Counted from the first letter of the stretch, positions 18,219-27,807 are shown. The stretch is 64,000 nt of DNA from Deltaproteobacteria bacterium (GCA_019310785.1 JAFDDR010000006.1:1-64000), one strand, 5' to 3'. Program-made: numbers and translations. Notes: generated by a model from the letters alone, not told the origin.

Positions 18219-18646
18219 ATCCTGGCCCAGAGGACCAGTCTTTGGTTATCCCCAGATAGGACTTGCTTTGTTGGAGTTTTATTATGGTTTTTTAATACCC
18301 CGTCCGCTTGCGGCGGGGTCATTCCGCTTAAATCGGGTCCAGGGCTTGCCCTGGGGTTTAATACCCTTTATTTGAGTTATTGAAGTTCCAAATATCACAT
18401 CCCAAGTATCAAACAAATTCCAACACGCGGCGCAAGCGCCTGCGCTGCGCGTGACCAAAATTCGAAAATCCAAACAATGTATTGTCTTGGAAGGTTTTGG
18501 TCATTGAATATTGGAATTTGAGATTTGTTTGTTCTTTGGTGCTTGGAATTTGTATTTTTAGGCACAAAAAGCCAAGGCAGAGACATATAGCTCTGACCCC
18601 CGCGTAGCAGGATCTTCAACGGTCCCAGAGGACCGGGGTTTCAATG
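18219..18646 (+). repeat. dispersed ~280-bp repeat, copy A (interrupted)
   Basis: This is one of three full copies of a family also found at 32849-33136 and 44704-44982, with a partial copy at 45842-45980. The left end reads cctggcccagaggaccag and the right end gaggaccggggtttcaatg. The inner arms (caaattcc...gaccaaaattc and ttttggtcattgaatattgg) are inverted and would form a long hairpin. This copy is longer than the others because a GC-rich segment (about 18282-18380, with a CCCCG/CGGGG hairpin) and a short GC-rich segment near 18425-18450 interrupt it. It lies upstream of the VWA-FHA gene. Confidence 0.8.
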
Positions 18647-18736
18647 GAAAATAAATCGCGGCATTAGTCCATAATGGCGGGACCCTACGCGGCTTATCTA
18701 TGAAATCAGCTTTCCTGATCATAACAATCTCCTTTG

Positions 18737-18765
18737 TTGACACATGAATACCTTTATTTTATACT
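18737..18765 (+). promoter_or_regulatory. strong sigma-70 promoter for the VWA-FHA gene
   Basis: TTGACA (18737-18742), a 17-base spacer and TATACT (18760-18765) lie 48 bases before the ATG at 18814. The match is almost perfect. Confidence 0.72.
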
Positions 18766-18813
18766 GCCGCATCTGAGATTGGGAAATAATCATACACTGG
18801 AAAGGATATACGC

Positions 18814-20745
18814 ATGAAGCAAAATTGCACTACATTCACATTGGGAACAGTTCTCTTGTTCAGTTTGCTGGTCGTATTTTCTGTAGCAGGGTTTGTTGGG
18901 GCACAGCCTATTGAGCGTCTTACCATTAATTATATTGAAGCCTCTGCCGTTCCCGAGCAAGGTGCAAATGAGGTCCGTGCATATGTCACCGTTTCAGACG
19001 CCGATGATAATCCCATTCCCGGGCTGTCAGAGCCTAATTTTGTCGCACTTGAGGACGGCCGAAAGATTTCCATTGAAAATGCCTCTCAAACCACTGATCC
19101 CATGGCCATTGTATTAACCATAGATACCAGTGGCAGCATGCAGGCCCAGGACAAATCCGGTCAGACATCGATGGAAGCAGCCAAAATGGCGGCAATGGAC
19201 TTCATCTCTATGTTGTCGGAAGATGATCGGATCGCCATTTACAGTTTCAATAATGAATCAATTCTTAAATTTGATTTCTCGACCGACCACGCTGCTGCAG
19301 CGGATGTCGTCAATGGCCTGGCCGCAAAACCCAATGCGGCAACCCGCCTGTATGACACTACCCTTGAAGCTGTCAAAAAAACAGCAGAGATACCCAAAGG
19401 GAGAAGGGCAATTATCCTGCTAACGGATGGAAAGGATGAGAAGGCCGGTGGTAAATGCAGCTCATGCAGTTCCAATGACGTGATTGACGCCGCAACCACA
19501 AAGGCGATTCGCGTACCAATCTACACCATCGGTGTAGGCCCACAGGTTGATGCCCGTGAATTGGGCCGCATGGCCAGCCTTACCGGGGGCCGGAGCCTGT
19601 TGGCTTCCTCTTTGGACGAGTTGCCGGGATTTTACCAGACCATCGCAAATCAATTAAAGAACCAGTACCTGATCAAATACATGACCCGGACCCCGAGCGG
19701 AGAGCACAGTCTGGTGGTGAAGGCCCTGCACGAAGACACCAAGGCCCAGGATGAAAAGAGGTTCTGGTCCCCGCCGTTGCCGGTCATGCGTGCGCCGACC
19801 ATCAAAATTGTCGGGCCGAGGTCTGCCGATCAGGTACGTGGAACTGTCACGGTCAGGGTCAGTATCGATCCTGTAGATACAGTGGTTAAGGTCAGATATT
19901 ATGTGGATGCCGCCCTGAAGGAGGAACGCATAAAAGCCCCTTTTGATACGTTCAAGTGGAATACTGCCGGGCTCTCCGGTGGTCTCCACGTCCTGCGGAT
20001 AGAGGCTGTGGACGTGAACGGGAAGGTCGGGACTGCCGAGATAACCGCAAAAGTGAAGGCGCCCCCGGCTCTAAAGCCAGGACCGGTCCCTATTGCCGAA
20101 GAAACAAAAGGAATAAGGCCCATTATGATCTGGGGCGCTGCATTGATTTTGTTGTTGGCGCTGATTGCCTGTGGGGCCTTGTGGTGGTTTCGTCTGCGAC
20201 AGAAGGAAGGAATTAAGGCGTCTACTCCAACGGCAGCACAAGAGCATCCATTTGAGATGCCGGAAAGACTCGATGGAGACGAAACTCAATTCATGCCGGA
20301 CTTCGGGGTAACTGGAGAGGCCATGGTCAGAGGGGAAAATGGACCTACTCCTTTGGCCACGCTTAAGGTAGTCAAGAGCATGAACCTTGATCCCGGTAAA
20401 GTATTTGAGGTAAATATCGGCACAACAACGATCGGACGAACAAGCGCGAATGATATCTTTATCCCGGACAAACCCGTATCCAGAAAGCACGCGGAGATAA
20501 CCTTTGACGACGGTACTTTTTATATCCGTGATCTCGGCAGCAAGAACGGTACCCAGGTGGATGGCGAAGCTTTATCGTCAGAGCCGGAAGGTCTGAGCAA
20601 TGGCGCAAATATCCACTTGAGCTCCAAAACGATCCTTGAGTTTAATGTTGTTGTCATTGAAGAAGAGGTTGGTGAAGACGAAATAACAAAAATTTCCAAA
20701 GAAGAGATCGGGGAGGACGATGCAACCAGGGTGTATGATGATTAA
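18814..20745 (+). CDS. membrane-anchored VWA-FHA protein
   Basis: The protein has 643 residues: a signal peptide (1-30), an extracytoplasmic von Willebrand A domain (about 95-290) with a complete MIDAS start DTSGSM (D104) and the TDGKDE segment, a cadherin-like/Ig-like region (about 330-415), one membrane span (about 437-459), then a cytoplasmic FHA domain (about 520-610) with GRTSANDI, SRKHAEI and GSKNGT. The C-terminal tail is acidic. VWA domains bind proteins or surfaces through a metal ion; FHA domains read phosphothreonine. The arrangement could link an external binding event to a Ser/Thr kinase pathway, but no kinase is seen in this window. The ATG follows an AAAGGA site and a near-consensus promoter. 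Confidence 0.88.
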   Translation: MKQNCTTFTLGTVLLFSLLVVFSVAGFVGAQPIERLTINYIEASAVPEQGANEVRAYVTVSDADDNPIPGLSEPNFVALEDGRKISIENASQTTDPMAIVLTIDTSGSMQAQDKSGQTSMEAAKMAAMDFISMLSEDDRIAIYSFNNESILKFDFSTDHAAAADVVNGLAAKPNAATRLYDTTLEAVKKTAEIPKGRRAIILLTDGKDEKAGGKCSSCSSNDVIDAATTKAIRVPIYTIGVGPQVDARELGRMASLTGGRSLLASSLDELPGFYQTIANQLKNQYLIKYMTRTPSGEHSLVVKALHEDTKAQDEKRFWSPPLPVMRAPTIKIVGPRSADQVRGTVTVRVSIDPVDTVVKVRYYVDAALKEERIKAPFDTFKWNTAGLSGGLHVLRIEAVDVNGKVGTAEITAKVKAPPALKPGPVPIAEETKGIRPIMIWGAALILLLALIACGALWWFRLRQKEGIKASTPTAAQEHPFEMPERLDGDETQFMPDFGVTGEAMVRGENGPTPLATLKVVKSMNLDPGKVFEVNIGTTTIGRTSANDIFIPDKPVSRKHAEITFDDGTFYIRDLGSKNGTQVDGEALSSEPEGLSNGANIHLSSKTILEFNVVVIEEEVGEDEITKISKEEIGEDDATRVYDD

Positions 20746-20752
20746 GCCGGTT

Positions 20753-21517
20753 TCAGCATGCCTCAGCCTGTTTTGTCACTTCACTAATCTGATCCCTGGA
20801 TCCCAATACAACGATAGTATCGGCGTGCTCGATCTGCGCACTGCCGGGAGGATTGTAGGTATAGAACGGGTCACCCCGTTTTCTGATGGCAATAATCAGG
20901 ATCCCGTATTTCTTTGGCAGGGATAGTTCCTTTAAAGAGAGCCCACAAAAAGGTGATTCCTTTGACATAACAATCTCAGCCATCTCCGACCTATTATTTT
21001 TGTGGCTCATCATTTCATCTAAAAATTCGGTTACATGTGGTCGGACCATTTCCGAGACAAGACGCAGTCCGCCGATAAGGTTGGGGGAAACCACCGAATT
21101 TGCGCCGCCCTTGAAAAGTTTTTTGCCAATATTTAACACATCCGCCGTGCGGGCAACTATCCTTACTCGTGGATTGAGTTGACGTGCTGCCATGGTTATA
21201 TACAGGTTATCCTTTTCGCTCGACAGAACCGGAAAAATTCCATATGCATCCCTTATAAACGCCTCTTCCAGGACATCATCATCCGTTGCATCCCCGACAA
21301 AGCATTTTATTTTAGGCCATTTGGTCCTTGTTCTTTCTATTGCTTCTTCAGAGCTGTCAATAACAAGATATTCACGATAACCCACACCCTCGACATCATT
21401 TTCTTTTTCAGAGGGCTTTTCCCGATAAGATTCGAGTAGTTCGATAATTTGCGTGGCCGTTGCCCCCAGGCCGCAGATTATAATGTGATCCTTTAGTTTT
21501 TTGGTCTTTTTGAGCAA
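20753..21517 (-). CDS. RCK/TrkA-N domain protein without a channel
   Basis: The protein has 254 residues: an RCK N-terminal domain (GLGATATQIIELL nucleotide-binding turn, residues 15-130) and a TrkA-C domain (about 165-250). It resembles the cytoplasmic half of the next gene upstream but has no membrane segments and no selectivity filter. The start is a TTG at 21517 with GAGG about eight bases upstream. It is probably a regulatory subunit that joins the ring of the adjacent K+ channel, sensing a nucleotide or ion. It ends 7 bp from the convergent VWA-FHA gene. Confidence 0.85.
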   Translation of the reverse strand: MLKKTKKLKDHIIICGLGATATQIIELLESYREKPSEKENDVEGVGYREYLVIDSSEEAIERTRTKWPKIKCFVGDATDDDVLEEAFIRDAYGIFPVLSSEKDNLYITMAARQLNPRVRIVARTADVLNIGKKLFKGGANSVVSPNLIGGLRLVSEMVRPHVTEFLDEMMSHKNNRSEMAEIVMSKESPFCGLSLKELSLPKKYGILIIAIRKRGDPFYTYNPPGSAQIEHADTIVVLGSRDQISEVTKQAEAC

Positions 21518-21564
21518 TTGCTAACCTCGTATAAAGTCGCTCTGCGCCTTTTTACCCCTCATTT

Positions 21565-22617
21565 TCACTGTGCGATTTTTCGCAGGGTGAAAACCTTGTC
21601 CATAGGCCCCATACCAATGAGAACATCGCCTGCTTCGATTTTTTGCCCTGCGTCCGGGTTCTGGATGAATTCGCCAATGCCTCCTTTTCTCACAGCCACA
21701 ATAAGAAGTCCGGTTTTTTCCGGTATTCGTGCCTCCCTTAGCGTTGTTCCTGAAAATACAGAGCCAGGCGAAATAGTTACTTCTTCAATACGCATGACGG
21801 CACGGTCATCTTTAAGCATACGGTCTAAGAACGTAGTCACCGACGGCCGGAACATTTCGGAGATCATTCTCCGGCTGCTGATGCGCTCGGGTGAGATCAC
21901 ACAGTCCGCGCCCGCACTTCTTATCTTGGGGGCCATCTTTTTGAAATGCTCCACCTTTGCCCCTATTCTGAACCGCTTAGCGTTCTCCTTTCTATATTGG
22001 CTCAGGGACATGACTACAAACAGGTTATCCTTTTCATCGGGAAGGGCCGCCATAATACCTGCCGCATGTTTAAGTCCGGCCTGTTCCATAATCTCATCCT
22101 GGGTGGAATCGCCCTGTATGTACAAGAGATCGCCAAATTCCGTCAGAACCTCCCTGATCCGTTCTTCCGATCTTTCAATGACCACAAAGGGCCGTACCGT
22201 TGCCTTCAGTTCCTGCATCATATAGACGCCGGCCCGGCCAGCTCCACAGATAATATAATGGTAGCGCAGGGTCGAGATGAGTTTTTGCATTCTTTTCCGG
22301 CGTCTCTCACTGATCATGTCACCGGAAACCACGTATTCGGTTATGACACCCATAACATAGAGGAGGGAGCCTATACCAAACAGAATAAGCAGAATAGCAA
22401 ATAATTCAACAAGATAGAGGTTACCCCCTTCAGATATATTATTGTGGGGGGTTAGATCGCCGTACCCGACGGTTGTCAAGGTAATGACAGTAAGGTAAAG
22501 GGAGTCAATAAAAGAGAGATGATCAAGGAGGATGTAAAATCCGACAGTACCGATTGAAAAAATAAGAACAATAAGGATGAGTGCTTTGCCTATTCTTCTG
22601 CGTATCAGAATATCCAT
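21565..22617 (-). CDS. two-TM potassium channel with RCK domains
   Basis: The protein has 350 residues: two membrane helices (about 10-31 and 68-93) around a pore loop with the intact K+ selectivity filter TVGYGD (residues 49-54), then an RCK N-terminal domain (YHYIICGAGRAGVYMMQEL) and a TrkA-C domain. This is the MthK/Kch architecture, a ligand-gated K+ channel. It lies 47 bp upstream of the channel-less RCK protein on the same strand, and the two are likely cotranscribed and may form mixed gating rings. Confidence 0.92.
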   Translation of the reverse strand: MDILIRRRIGKALILIVLIFSIGTVGFYILLDHLSFIDSLYLTVITLTTVGYGDLTPHNNISEGGNLYLVELFAILLILFGIGSLLYVMGVITEYVVSGDMISERRRKRMQKLISTLRYHYIICGAGRAGVYMMQELKATVRPFVVIERSEERIREVLTEFGDLLYIQGDSTQDEIMEQAGLKHAAGIMAALPDEKDNLFVVMSLSQYRKENAKRFRIGAKVEHFKKMAPKIRSAGADCVISPERISSRRMISEMFRPSVTTFLDRMLKDDRAVMRIEEVTISPGSVFSGTTLREARIPEKTGLLIVAVRKGGIGEFIQNPDAGQKIEAGDVLIGMGPMDKVFTLRKIAQ

Positions 22618-22886
22618 TCCAGTGCTGTCCGGGATAAAATTATTCTTATTTGATGAGGTGTGCGCTCAAGGTCATTAACCCTTGAACCTGCATTATTTTT
22701 AGTGATTATAGTACGATAAGGATACAAAAACATCAACAGTTTTCTCTATATGCCCTAAATCGATATTTTTTATTGCAATTTTTTCTCCAGGTCTTATTTT
22801 ATAAAATGGTGTTGCAGTTTTTTGAAGAAAGTCGTAACCTTTTGTTAAACGGTGTTTCTTTAGTATTTACGGAATGGAGAATCAAA

Positions 22887-23105
22887 ATGCCCATTTATGA
22901 GTTAAAGTGCAAAAAATGCGGGAATGTTTTTGAGTTCCTGTGTTTTCACAGTAGTGATGAAGCTACCGCCACATGCCCATCATGCGGAGGAAGCAAAACC
23001 GAAAAGCTCTTATCCACTTTTTCATCTGCCTCGTCCGGTTCGAGCAAAGGATTCGGGAGCGGCCTGGCTTCAGCGTCCTGCTCGCCATCAGGAGGGTTTT
23101 CCTGA
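22887..23105 (+). CDS. FmdB-family zinc-ribbon protein
   Basis: The protein has 72 residues. The N-terminus MPIYELKCKKCGNVFEFL, with CXXC at residues 8-11, and a second CPSCGG knuckle define the FmdB/regulatory zinc-ribbon family, often followed, as here, by a Ser/Gly-rich tail. The family was named from a putative regulator of formamidase; its molecular role is unsettled. The ATG at 22887 is chosen because a GGAGA site precedes it and the family always starts at this point; an in-frame extension to 22773 has no such support. Confidence 0.88.
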   Translation: MPIYELKCKKCGNVFEFLCFHSSDEATATCPSCGGSKTEKLLSTFSSASSGSSKGFGSGLASASCSPSGGFS

Positions 23106-23231
23106 GCCGGTTAAACTTGCAGCCGTGCGCTGCACCGTGTATTTTTTCACAAAAAAAGGGAATTTAAGTGGGAACAATAGAGTTCTAAATTAATGATAAA
23201 AGAAGAAAAAAGAAAGGAAAAGGAGGGGTCC

Positions 23232-23318
23232 ATGAGCATATGGGTTTTTGTTGTGATTATTGCAGTCTGGTTCCTTTTGCAGACATACATACTGCCTAAA
23301 TTTGGAATTTCCACATGA
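23232..23318 (+). CDS. 28-residue membrane peptide
   Basis: A short reading frame begins with ATG at 23232, five bases after a perfect AGGAGG (23221-23226). The product starts MSIWVFVVIIAVWFLLQTYI and ends KFGIST, i.e. a single membrane helix with a short hydrophilic tail. Small single-span peptides of this kind are sometimes annotated beside FmdB-like genes in related bacteria; that comparison is from memory. The ribosome binding site and the clean hydrophobic profile make translation likely. Function is unknown. Confidence 0.6.
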   Translation: MSIWVFVVIIAVWFLLQTYILPKFGIST

Positions 23319-23485
23319 CTGAGAAACAATTGCCAGTTAGGCAATGCAAATGAACATATAAAAGAGCCTTATAACAAATCCGATATTTCAATACGTTAGC
23401 TATATTATATTAGATATAACTTTAAGATTCTGCCAACCCCGTCACCCGCAATTCGATTGCTCGGTAATTTCCTTGTTTCGTATTT

Positions 23486-25138
23486 TCATCCCTCTGCCCT
23501 TCGCTCCTCTTCGCTCCGGATTTCCCGCCTCAGGAGTTTCCCTACTTTGGACTTGGGTAGCATGTCCCTGAATTCTATATACTGGGGGATTTTATAAGCG
23601 ACAAGTTTTTCCCTGCACCACTTGATCAGATCATAGCCCGTAATACCCTTTACATCCTCCTTAAGGACCACAAATGCCTTGATTCGCTCCCCCACCCTGG
23701 GATCGGGAATGCCCACCACGCAACTACCAATAACGGCAGGATGCTCTTGAAGGACAGACTCTATCTCGGATGACGATATCCTGTATCCTTTATGTTTGAT
23801 TGTATCTACTGTGCGGTCAACAAAATAAAGGTGCCCTGCCTCATCCATGGATATGATATCTGCTGTTCGATAATATCGAAGTCCGTCCATCTCCACAAAG
23901 GCGGCCTCGGTCTCTTCAGGCTTGTTCCAGTACTCCCTGACCATTCGTTCCGAGTGGACAAGAAGTTCACCGGGCATATTCAGGGGAAGTGGTTCAAGGG
24001 TTTCGGAATCAACAATCTTGATCTTTTTGCTCGGAACGGTCTTCCCTATGCTTTTCAGGGGGTTATCTTCATCTATCGGACACATTGAAACACCGCCGCA
24101 TGTCTCGGTGGCCCCATAACCCTGGTAGATGGGTTTATTGAATTTTTTTCGCCACCGCTGGTTGATCTCCACGGGCAGGACATCCCCGCCATTAAAACAG
24201 TATTCGAGCGAACTCAAATCATAAAGGTCGATCCGGTCGTGTTCGAGGATCATCCTGTAGAGCGTGGGAACCCCTATGAGGGTTTTAGCCTTATAGCGCT
24301 GGACAGAATCAAAAATGGCGTCCAGGTTAACCTTTGGCATAAGAATAATGCTCCCTCCCACTAAGAGGACACTCAAGGCAGTGGTCTGGCCCAGAATGTG
24401 AAAGAGTGGTGAAGAGCCGATCACAACATTATCAGAGGGGGGGAAAAGAGGTTCACATATGGTGATCTGCTCTAATGCCGATTCTAAGTAAAGGCCGTGG
24501 GAAATGGGAACGCCTTTTGGAAATTTTGTTGTACCTCCGGTATAAAGGATTTCCGCTGTATCGGTTTCTTCCTTTTTTAATATGGGGAGGTGAGAATTGT
24601 GATTGCCGGAATTTAACATTTTTTTGAATGAAAGGGTGTTGTCCTCCTTCGCAACCTTACCCTTTGGTACCCTGTCAAAGGCCCAGCCAAAAAGGCGTTT
24701 CCACCACGGCAGTATATCGGTAAGCCTCGTGACAATGGCCTTTTTGAAACCTGTTTCGGGAAATACCTGTTTTACATATCCATAGTTCGTATCAGAACAG
24801 ACGATATATTTAGCCTCGCTGTCGTTTGCAATATACTGTAGATCATGTGCCGTGTAGATTGGCGTTATGGGAACAGCAACGGCACCCGCTCTCTGAATAC
24901 CTAACCAGGCGATTACCCACTGAACACTGTTGGGGACATATATGACAATCCTGTCCCCACACTCAACCCCCTGGGCACTTAAAGAGAAGGCGAAGCGTTC
25001 TGCAAGTTTTACGACCCTGTTGTAACTGAAGCGGGTGCCCAAATAGATAATTGCGGTTTTGCTGCCATGTTTTTCTGCGGCAGAATCAAAGGCATTGTAG
25101 ATGTTATCTAAAGCGTCTTTATCGGTCATATCTTCCAT
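23486..25138 (-). CDS. acyl-CoA ligase (AMP-forming)
   Basis: The protein has 550 residues and belongs to the ANL superfamily. The P-loop is YTGGTTKFPKGVP (core 3). GYGATETCGG is the adenylate-binding motif; YYRTADIISMDEAGHLYFVDR is the hinge region; and KSKVGKLLRREI near the C-terminus carries the catalytic Lys. It activates a carboxylic acid to its CoA thioester with ATP. Its position 157 bp after livF of the second HAAT operon, on the same strand, suggests that the transporter imports the acid it activates. The family includes fatty acid, aromatic acid and branched acid ligases, and the substrate cannot be told from sequence alone. Confidence 0.88.
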   Translation of the reverse strand: MEDMTDKDALDNIYNAFDSAAEKHGSKTAIIYLGTRFSYNRVVKLAERFAFSLSAQGVECGDRIVIYVPNSVQWVIAWLGIQRAGAVAVPITPIYTAHDLQYIANDSEAKYIVCSDTNYGYVKQVFPETGFKKAIVTRLTDILPWWKRLFGWAFDRVPKGKVAKEDNTLSFKKMLNSGNHNSHLPILKKEETDTAEILYTGGTTKFPKGVPISHGLYLESALEQITICEPLFPPSDNVVIGSSPLFHILGQTTALSVLLVGGSIILMPKVNLDAIFDSVQRYKAKTLIGVPTLYRMILEHDRIDLYDLSSLEYCFNGGDVLPVEINQRWRKKFNKPIYQGYGATETCGGVSMCPIDEDNPLKSIGKTVPSKKIKIVDSETLEPLPLNMPGELLVHSERMVREYWNKPEETEAAFVEMDGLRYYRTADIISMDEAGHLYFVDRTVDTIKHKGYRISSSEIESVLQEHPAVIGSCVVGIPDPRVGERIKAFVVLKEDVKGITGYDLIKWCREKLVAYKIPQYIEFRDMLPKSKVGKLLRREIRSEEERRAEG

Positions 25139-25295
25139 GGATTATTAAAAGAGAGTTTGTTGTAATATGGTACATTATCTTTAGTGATTTTCTGATGGTG
25201 TTGCTGAAAGAAACTTGAAGCTGGAAACTCAGTAACCCAATAAAAGGTGAAAATCCCTTCGAGTTTCAAGTATCGAGTTTCAAGTTTCACTTACA

Positions 25296-26048
25296 TTAAA
25301 CCCCAAAATAGGCCGCCTTTACCTCCGGGTTATCCATCAGTTCGGAGCCGGTGCCTGCTAATGTCAACATCCCGTTTTCAATAATATATCCGTAATCTAT
25401 CATAGGTAATACGGGCCTGGCGAATTGCTCGCTCAAAAGGACCGTAATACCTGAATCATTCCTGAGACCCTTTATGGCTTCAACCAACAAAGTCTGCATC
25501 ATTGGACTGAGGCCCAAGAGGGGTTCATCTAACAAAAGCAGTTTTGGCATTACAACCAGGGCCATGCCGACAGACAGCATTTGCTGTTCGCCACCGCTGA
25601 GGAAACCCGCCTTTCTGGATTTCAAATTAACCAGGGCCGGGAAGAGTTCAAAGACAGACTCAATCATCTCCTTCACCTGAGCGTTCTTCCTCAAGTAGCC
25701 GGCCATTTTCAGGTTTTCAAAAACAGTGCTTTCCGGGAAAATCGGATGCCGCTCCCGGCACAGTACGATACCTTTTTTTACTCTCTCGTGTGGCTGGGTA
25801 TCAATGATATTTTCCCCTTTGAAGATAATATCGCCATATACGGTAATCCGTTCTCCCCCTCTCCTCTTTTCCTTGATACGCATGTCGATAATGAGACCGG
25901 AAAGTGTGTTCATGAGTGTGGTTTTACCGGCGCTGTTGGATCCTATGATACCTACAATCCGACCTTCCTGAACATCCATACTGAAATCGTTCAGGGCTAA
26001 GGCGTTTTCAAAAAAGACCATTAGATTTTTAACCGAAAGCATAATCAT
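25296..26048 (-). CDS. livF: LivF-type ABC transporter ATPase
   Basis: The protein has 250 residues. The Walker A motif GSNSAGKTT (about 34-42) differs from the usual GPNGAGKTT. The signature LSGGEQQMLSVGMAL and Walker B LLLLDEPLLGLSP are intact. There are two ATGs, at 26048 and 26042; the gene starts two bases after the livG stop. A short insertion around residues 52-66 (DMRIKEKRRGGERI) is unusual for LivF. Confidence 0.9.
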   Translation of the reverse strand: MIMLSVKNLMVFFENALALNDFSMDVQEGRIVGIIGSNSAGKTTLMNTLSGLIIDMRIKEKRRGGERITVYGDIIFKGENIIDTQPHERVKKGIVLCRERHPIFPESTVFENLKMAGYLRKNAQVKEMIESVFELFPALVNLKSRKAGFLSGGEQQMLSVGMALVVMPKLLLLDEPLLGLSPMMQTLLVEAIKGLRNDSGITVLLSEQFARPVLPMIDYGYIIENGMLTLAGTGSELMDNPEVKAAYFGV

Positions 26049-26050
26049 CC

Positions 26051-26809
26051 TTATTCTGTTTCGCTCCCTAAGTATGCCTTTTTGACCTGCTCACTTTCCA
26101 TAACCTCAGTTCCTGCTCCTTCTGCTATCTTCTGGCCGTAATTCAGGACCATGATCCGGTCGGCAATACGAAACAGTTCCTTGAGGCGGTGTTCGATCAT
26201 TATAATGGTCTTTCCCTGGAACCTGAGTTTTTCAATAATGGGCACAATACTTGCGACTTCTGCCAGGCTAAGGCCTGAAAAAAGTTCATCTAAAATGACG
26301 AGTTCGGGACGCAGGGCCATGCTTTTGGCCAATTCAAGCCTTTTAAGATAACCCTGAGGAAGGGCATCGGCTTTTTTATAGGCGACATGTGAATCTCGCT
26401 CAAACCCCACCTCTTCCAACAGGTCGAGGGCCACTGCATCCCGGTCTCCATATTTTCCACCCGCTAATTTTTTTACCCTCGGGGAATAAAGCGGAATAAT
26501 CATATTCTTGAAGGCAGGGAGTTGGTAAAAAGGCCTGACCATCTGAAATGTCCGTGCAATACCGAGGCTTACTATCTTATAAGGCGCTAATCCCGTAATT
26601 TTTTTACCCTTGAATTCTATTCTTCCCGAATTAGGCTTTACAAACCCGGTAATAAGGTTAACCAGGGTGGTTTTCCCTGAACCATTGGGTCCGATAATAC
26701 CTAAGAGTTCGCCTTCTTTAAGCTCAAAGCTGACATTTGAGACGGCCATAACACCGCCAAATGATTTGGTCAGATTCGAAACCTTGAGTAATGAGGATGA
26801 CTGATTCAT
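26051..26809 (-). CDS. livG: LivG-type ABC transporter ATPase
   Basis: The protein has 252 residues. Walker A is GPNGSGKTT (about 40-48). GIARTFQMVRPF is the LivG Q-loop region, and the degenerate signature is LPQGYLKRLELAKSMAL. Walker B reads LVILDELFSGLS, with Leu instead of Pro after the catalytic Glu. It overlaps livM by four bases (ATGA). Confidence 0.9.
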   Translation of the reverse strand: MNQSSSLLKVSNLTKSFGGVMAVSNVSFELKEGELLGIIGPNGSGKTTLVNLITGFVKPNSGRIEFKGKKITGLAPYKIVSLGIARTFQMVRPFYQLPAFKNMIIPLYSPRVKKLAGGKYGDRDAVALDLLEEVGFERDSHVAYKKADALPQGYLKRLELAKSMALRPELVILDELFSGLSLAEVASIVPIIEKLRFQGKTIIMIEHRLKELFRIADRIMVLNYGQKIAEGAGTEVMESEQVKKAYLGSETE

Positions 26810-27807
26810 TCTACCTCAACCCATCTTTCAAATTGATGATACTTTCTCTGGATATAGTGGAAAATACCTTCAGGCAGCATAACCACAAAAATAACCAGAA
26901 AAAGCCCGTAGAACACGATTCTGAGTGCGCCTAAGGCCCGAAGGAGTTCTGATAAAGGGACCAGGATGAAAGCACCTAACAATGGTCCTGCAAAGGTTCC
27001 CGTGCCGCCCACTACTGCTGCCGCTATGGGCATAATGGCATAGTCAAGGGCAAATCCGGGCATGCCGGCAAACATATCCACGTGGGTCCCGAATGCCCCT
27101 GCAAAAGAACCGACAGCGGCCGCTAAGAAAAGGACCTGAGTCTTATACCAGTATATATTGATCCCCGCGTTCATCACTGAGCGGTCATTGTCATTAATAC
27201 CTTTGATGATCAACCCATAGTCTGAATCCATAATTCTTCGAAAACCGAACAACGAGGCCAGGACCGCCAGTTGGATCACATAAAGGGCGGTCAATTGGTT
27301 TGGAAAAGGGGTAAGGCCGGTAAGGCCCTCTGTACCCCCCAATATACGAGTCGCCTCCACAAGTCTTGAAAACATAAGGGGAAGGACCAGGGTCACCATG
27401 GCAAAATAGATTCCCCTCAGCCTCAGCACCGGAAGAAGCGCAACCGTACCCAGGATGCCTCCCCCGATCGTGGCAACCGGTATGGTAAACAGGGGAGACC
27501 AGCCCCAATAATAGTTCAGCACACCTGCAACATATGACCCGATTCCAAAAAACAGGGATTGCCCCAATGAGACAAGTCCTGCTGATATGAGCATGTCCCA
27601 GCTAATGGCTAAGAGGGCATAGATGGCCGTAGAAATAATGATTTCCTGCCAGTAGGGGCTGAACAGGGGAGTAACGCATAACAGGAACAGCACAGGGACT
27701 GCCCTTGGCGCCAGGAGATAAAGCATTTCACGGTAGGAAGACAGGGCAAAAATATCTTTTGAGCGGGCGTTAATTCCCCTGTCAATTCTTTCTTTGCGCT
27801 TTTTCAT
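26806..27807 (-). CDS. livM: LivM-type ABC transporter permease
   Basis: The protein has 333 residues and about nine membrane segments, with the LivM features SWDMLISAGLVSLGQSLFFG and VVGGTGTFAGPLLGAF. The first 30 residues are hydrophilic and charged. It overlaps livG by four bases and follows livH by 46 bp. Confidence 0.9.
   Translation of the reverse strand: MKKRKERIDRGINARSKDIFALSSYREMLYLLAPRAVPVLFLLCVTPLFSPYWQEIIISTAIYALLAISWDMLISAGLVSLGQSLFFGIGSYVAGVLNYYWGWSPLFTIPVATIGGGILGTVALLPVLRLRGIYFAMVTLVLPLMFSRLVEATRILGGTEGLTGLTPFPNQLTALYVIQLAVLASLFGFRRIMDSDYGLIIKGINDNDRSVMNAGINIYWYKTQVLFLAAAVGSFAGAFGTHVDMFAGMPGFALDYAIMPIAAAVVGGTGTFAGPLLGAFILVPLSELLRALGALRIVFYGLFLVIFVVMLPEGIFHYIQRKYHQFERWVEVE

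Noticed and set aside
18219-18646. Repeat copy A as a transposase remnant
   Set aside because: No reading frame in the repeat is shared between copies, so it is treated as a non-coding element.
20753-22617. The two RCK genes as one channel gene broken by mutation
   Set aside because: Each has its own complete RCK and TrkA-C domains and the channel gene is intact; they are paralogues, not fragments.
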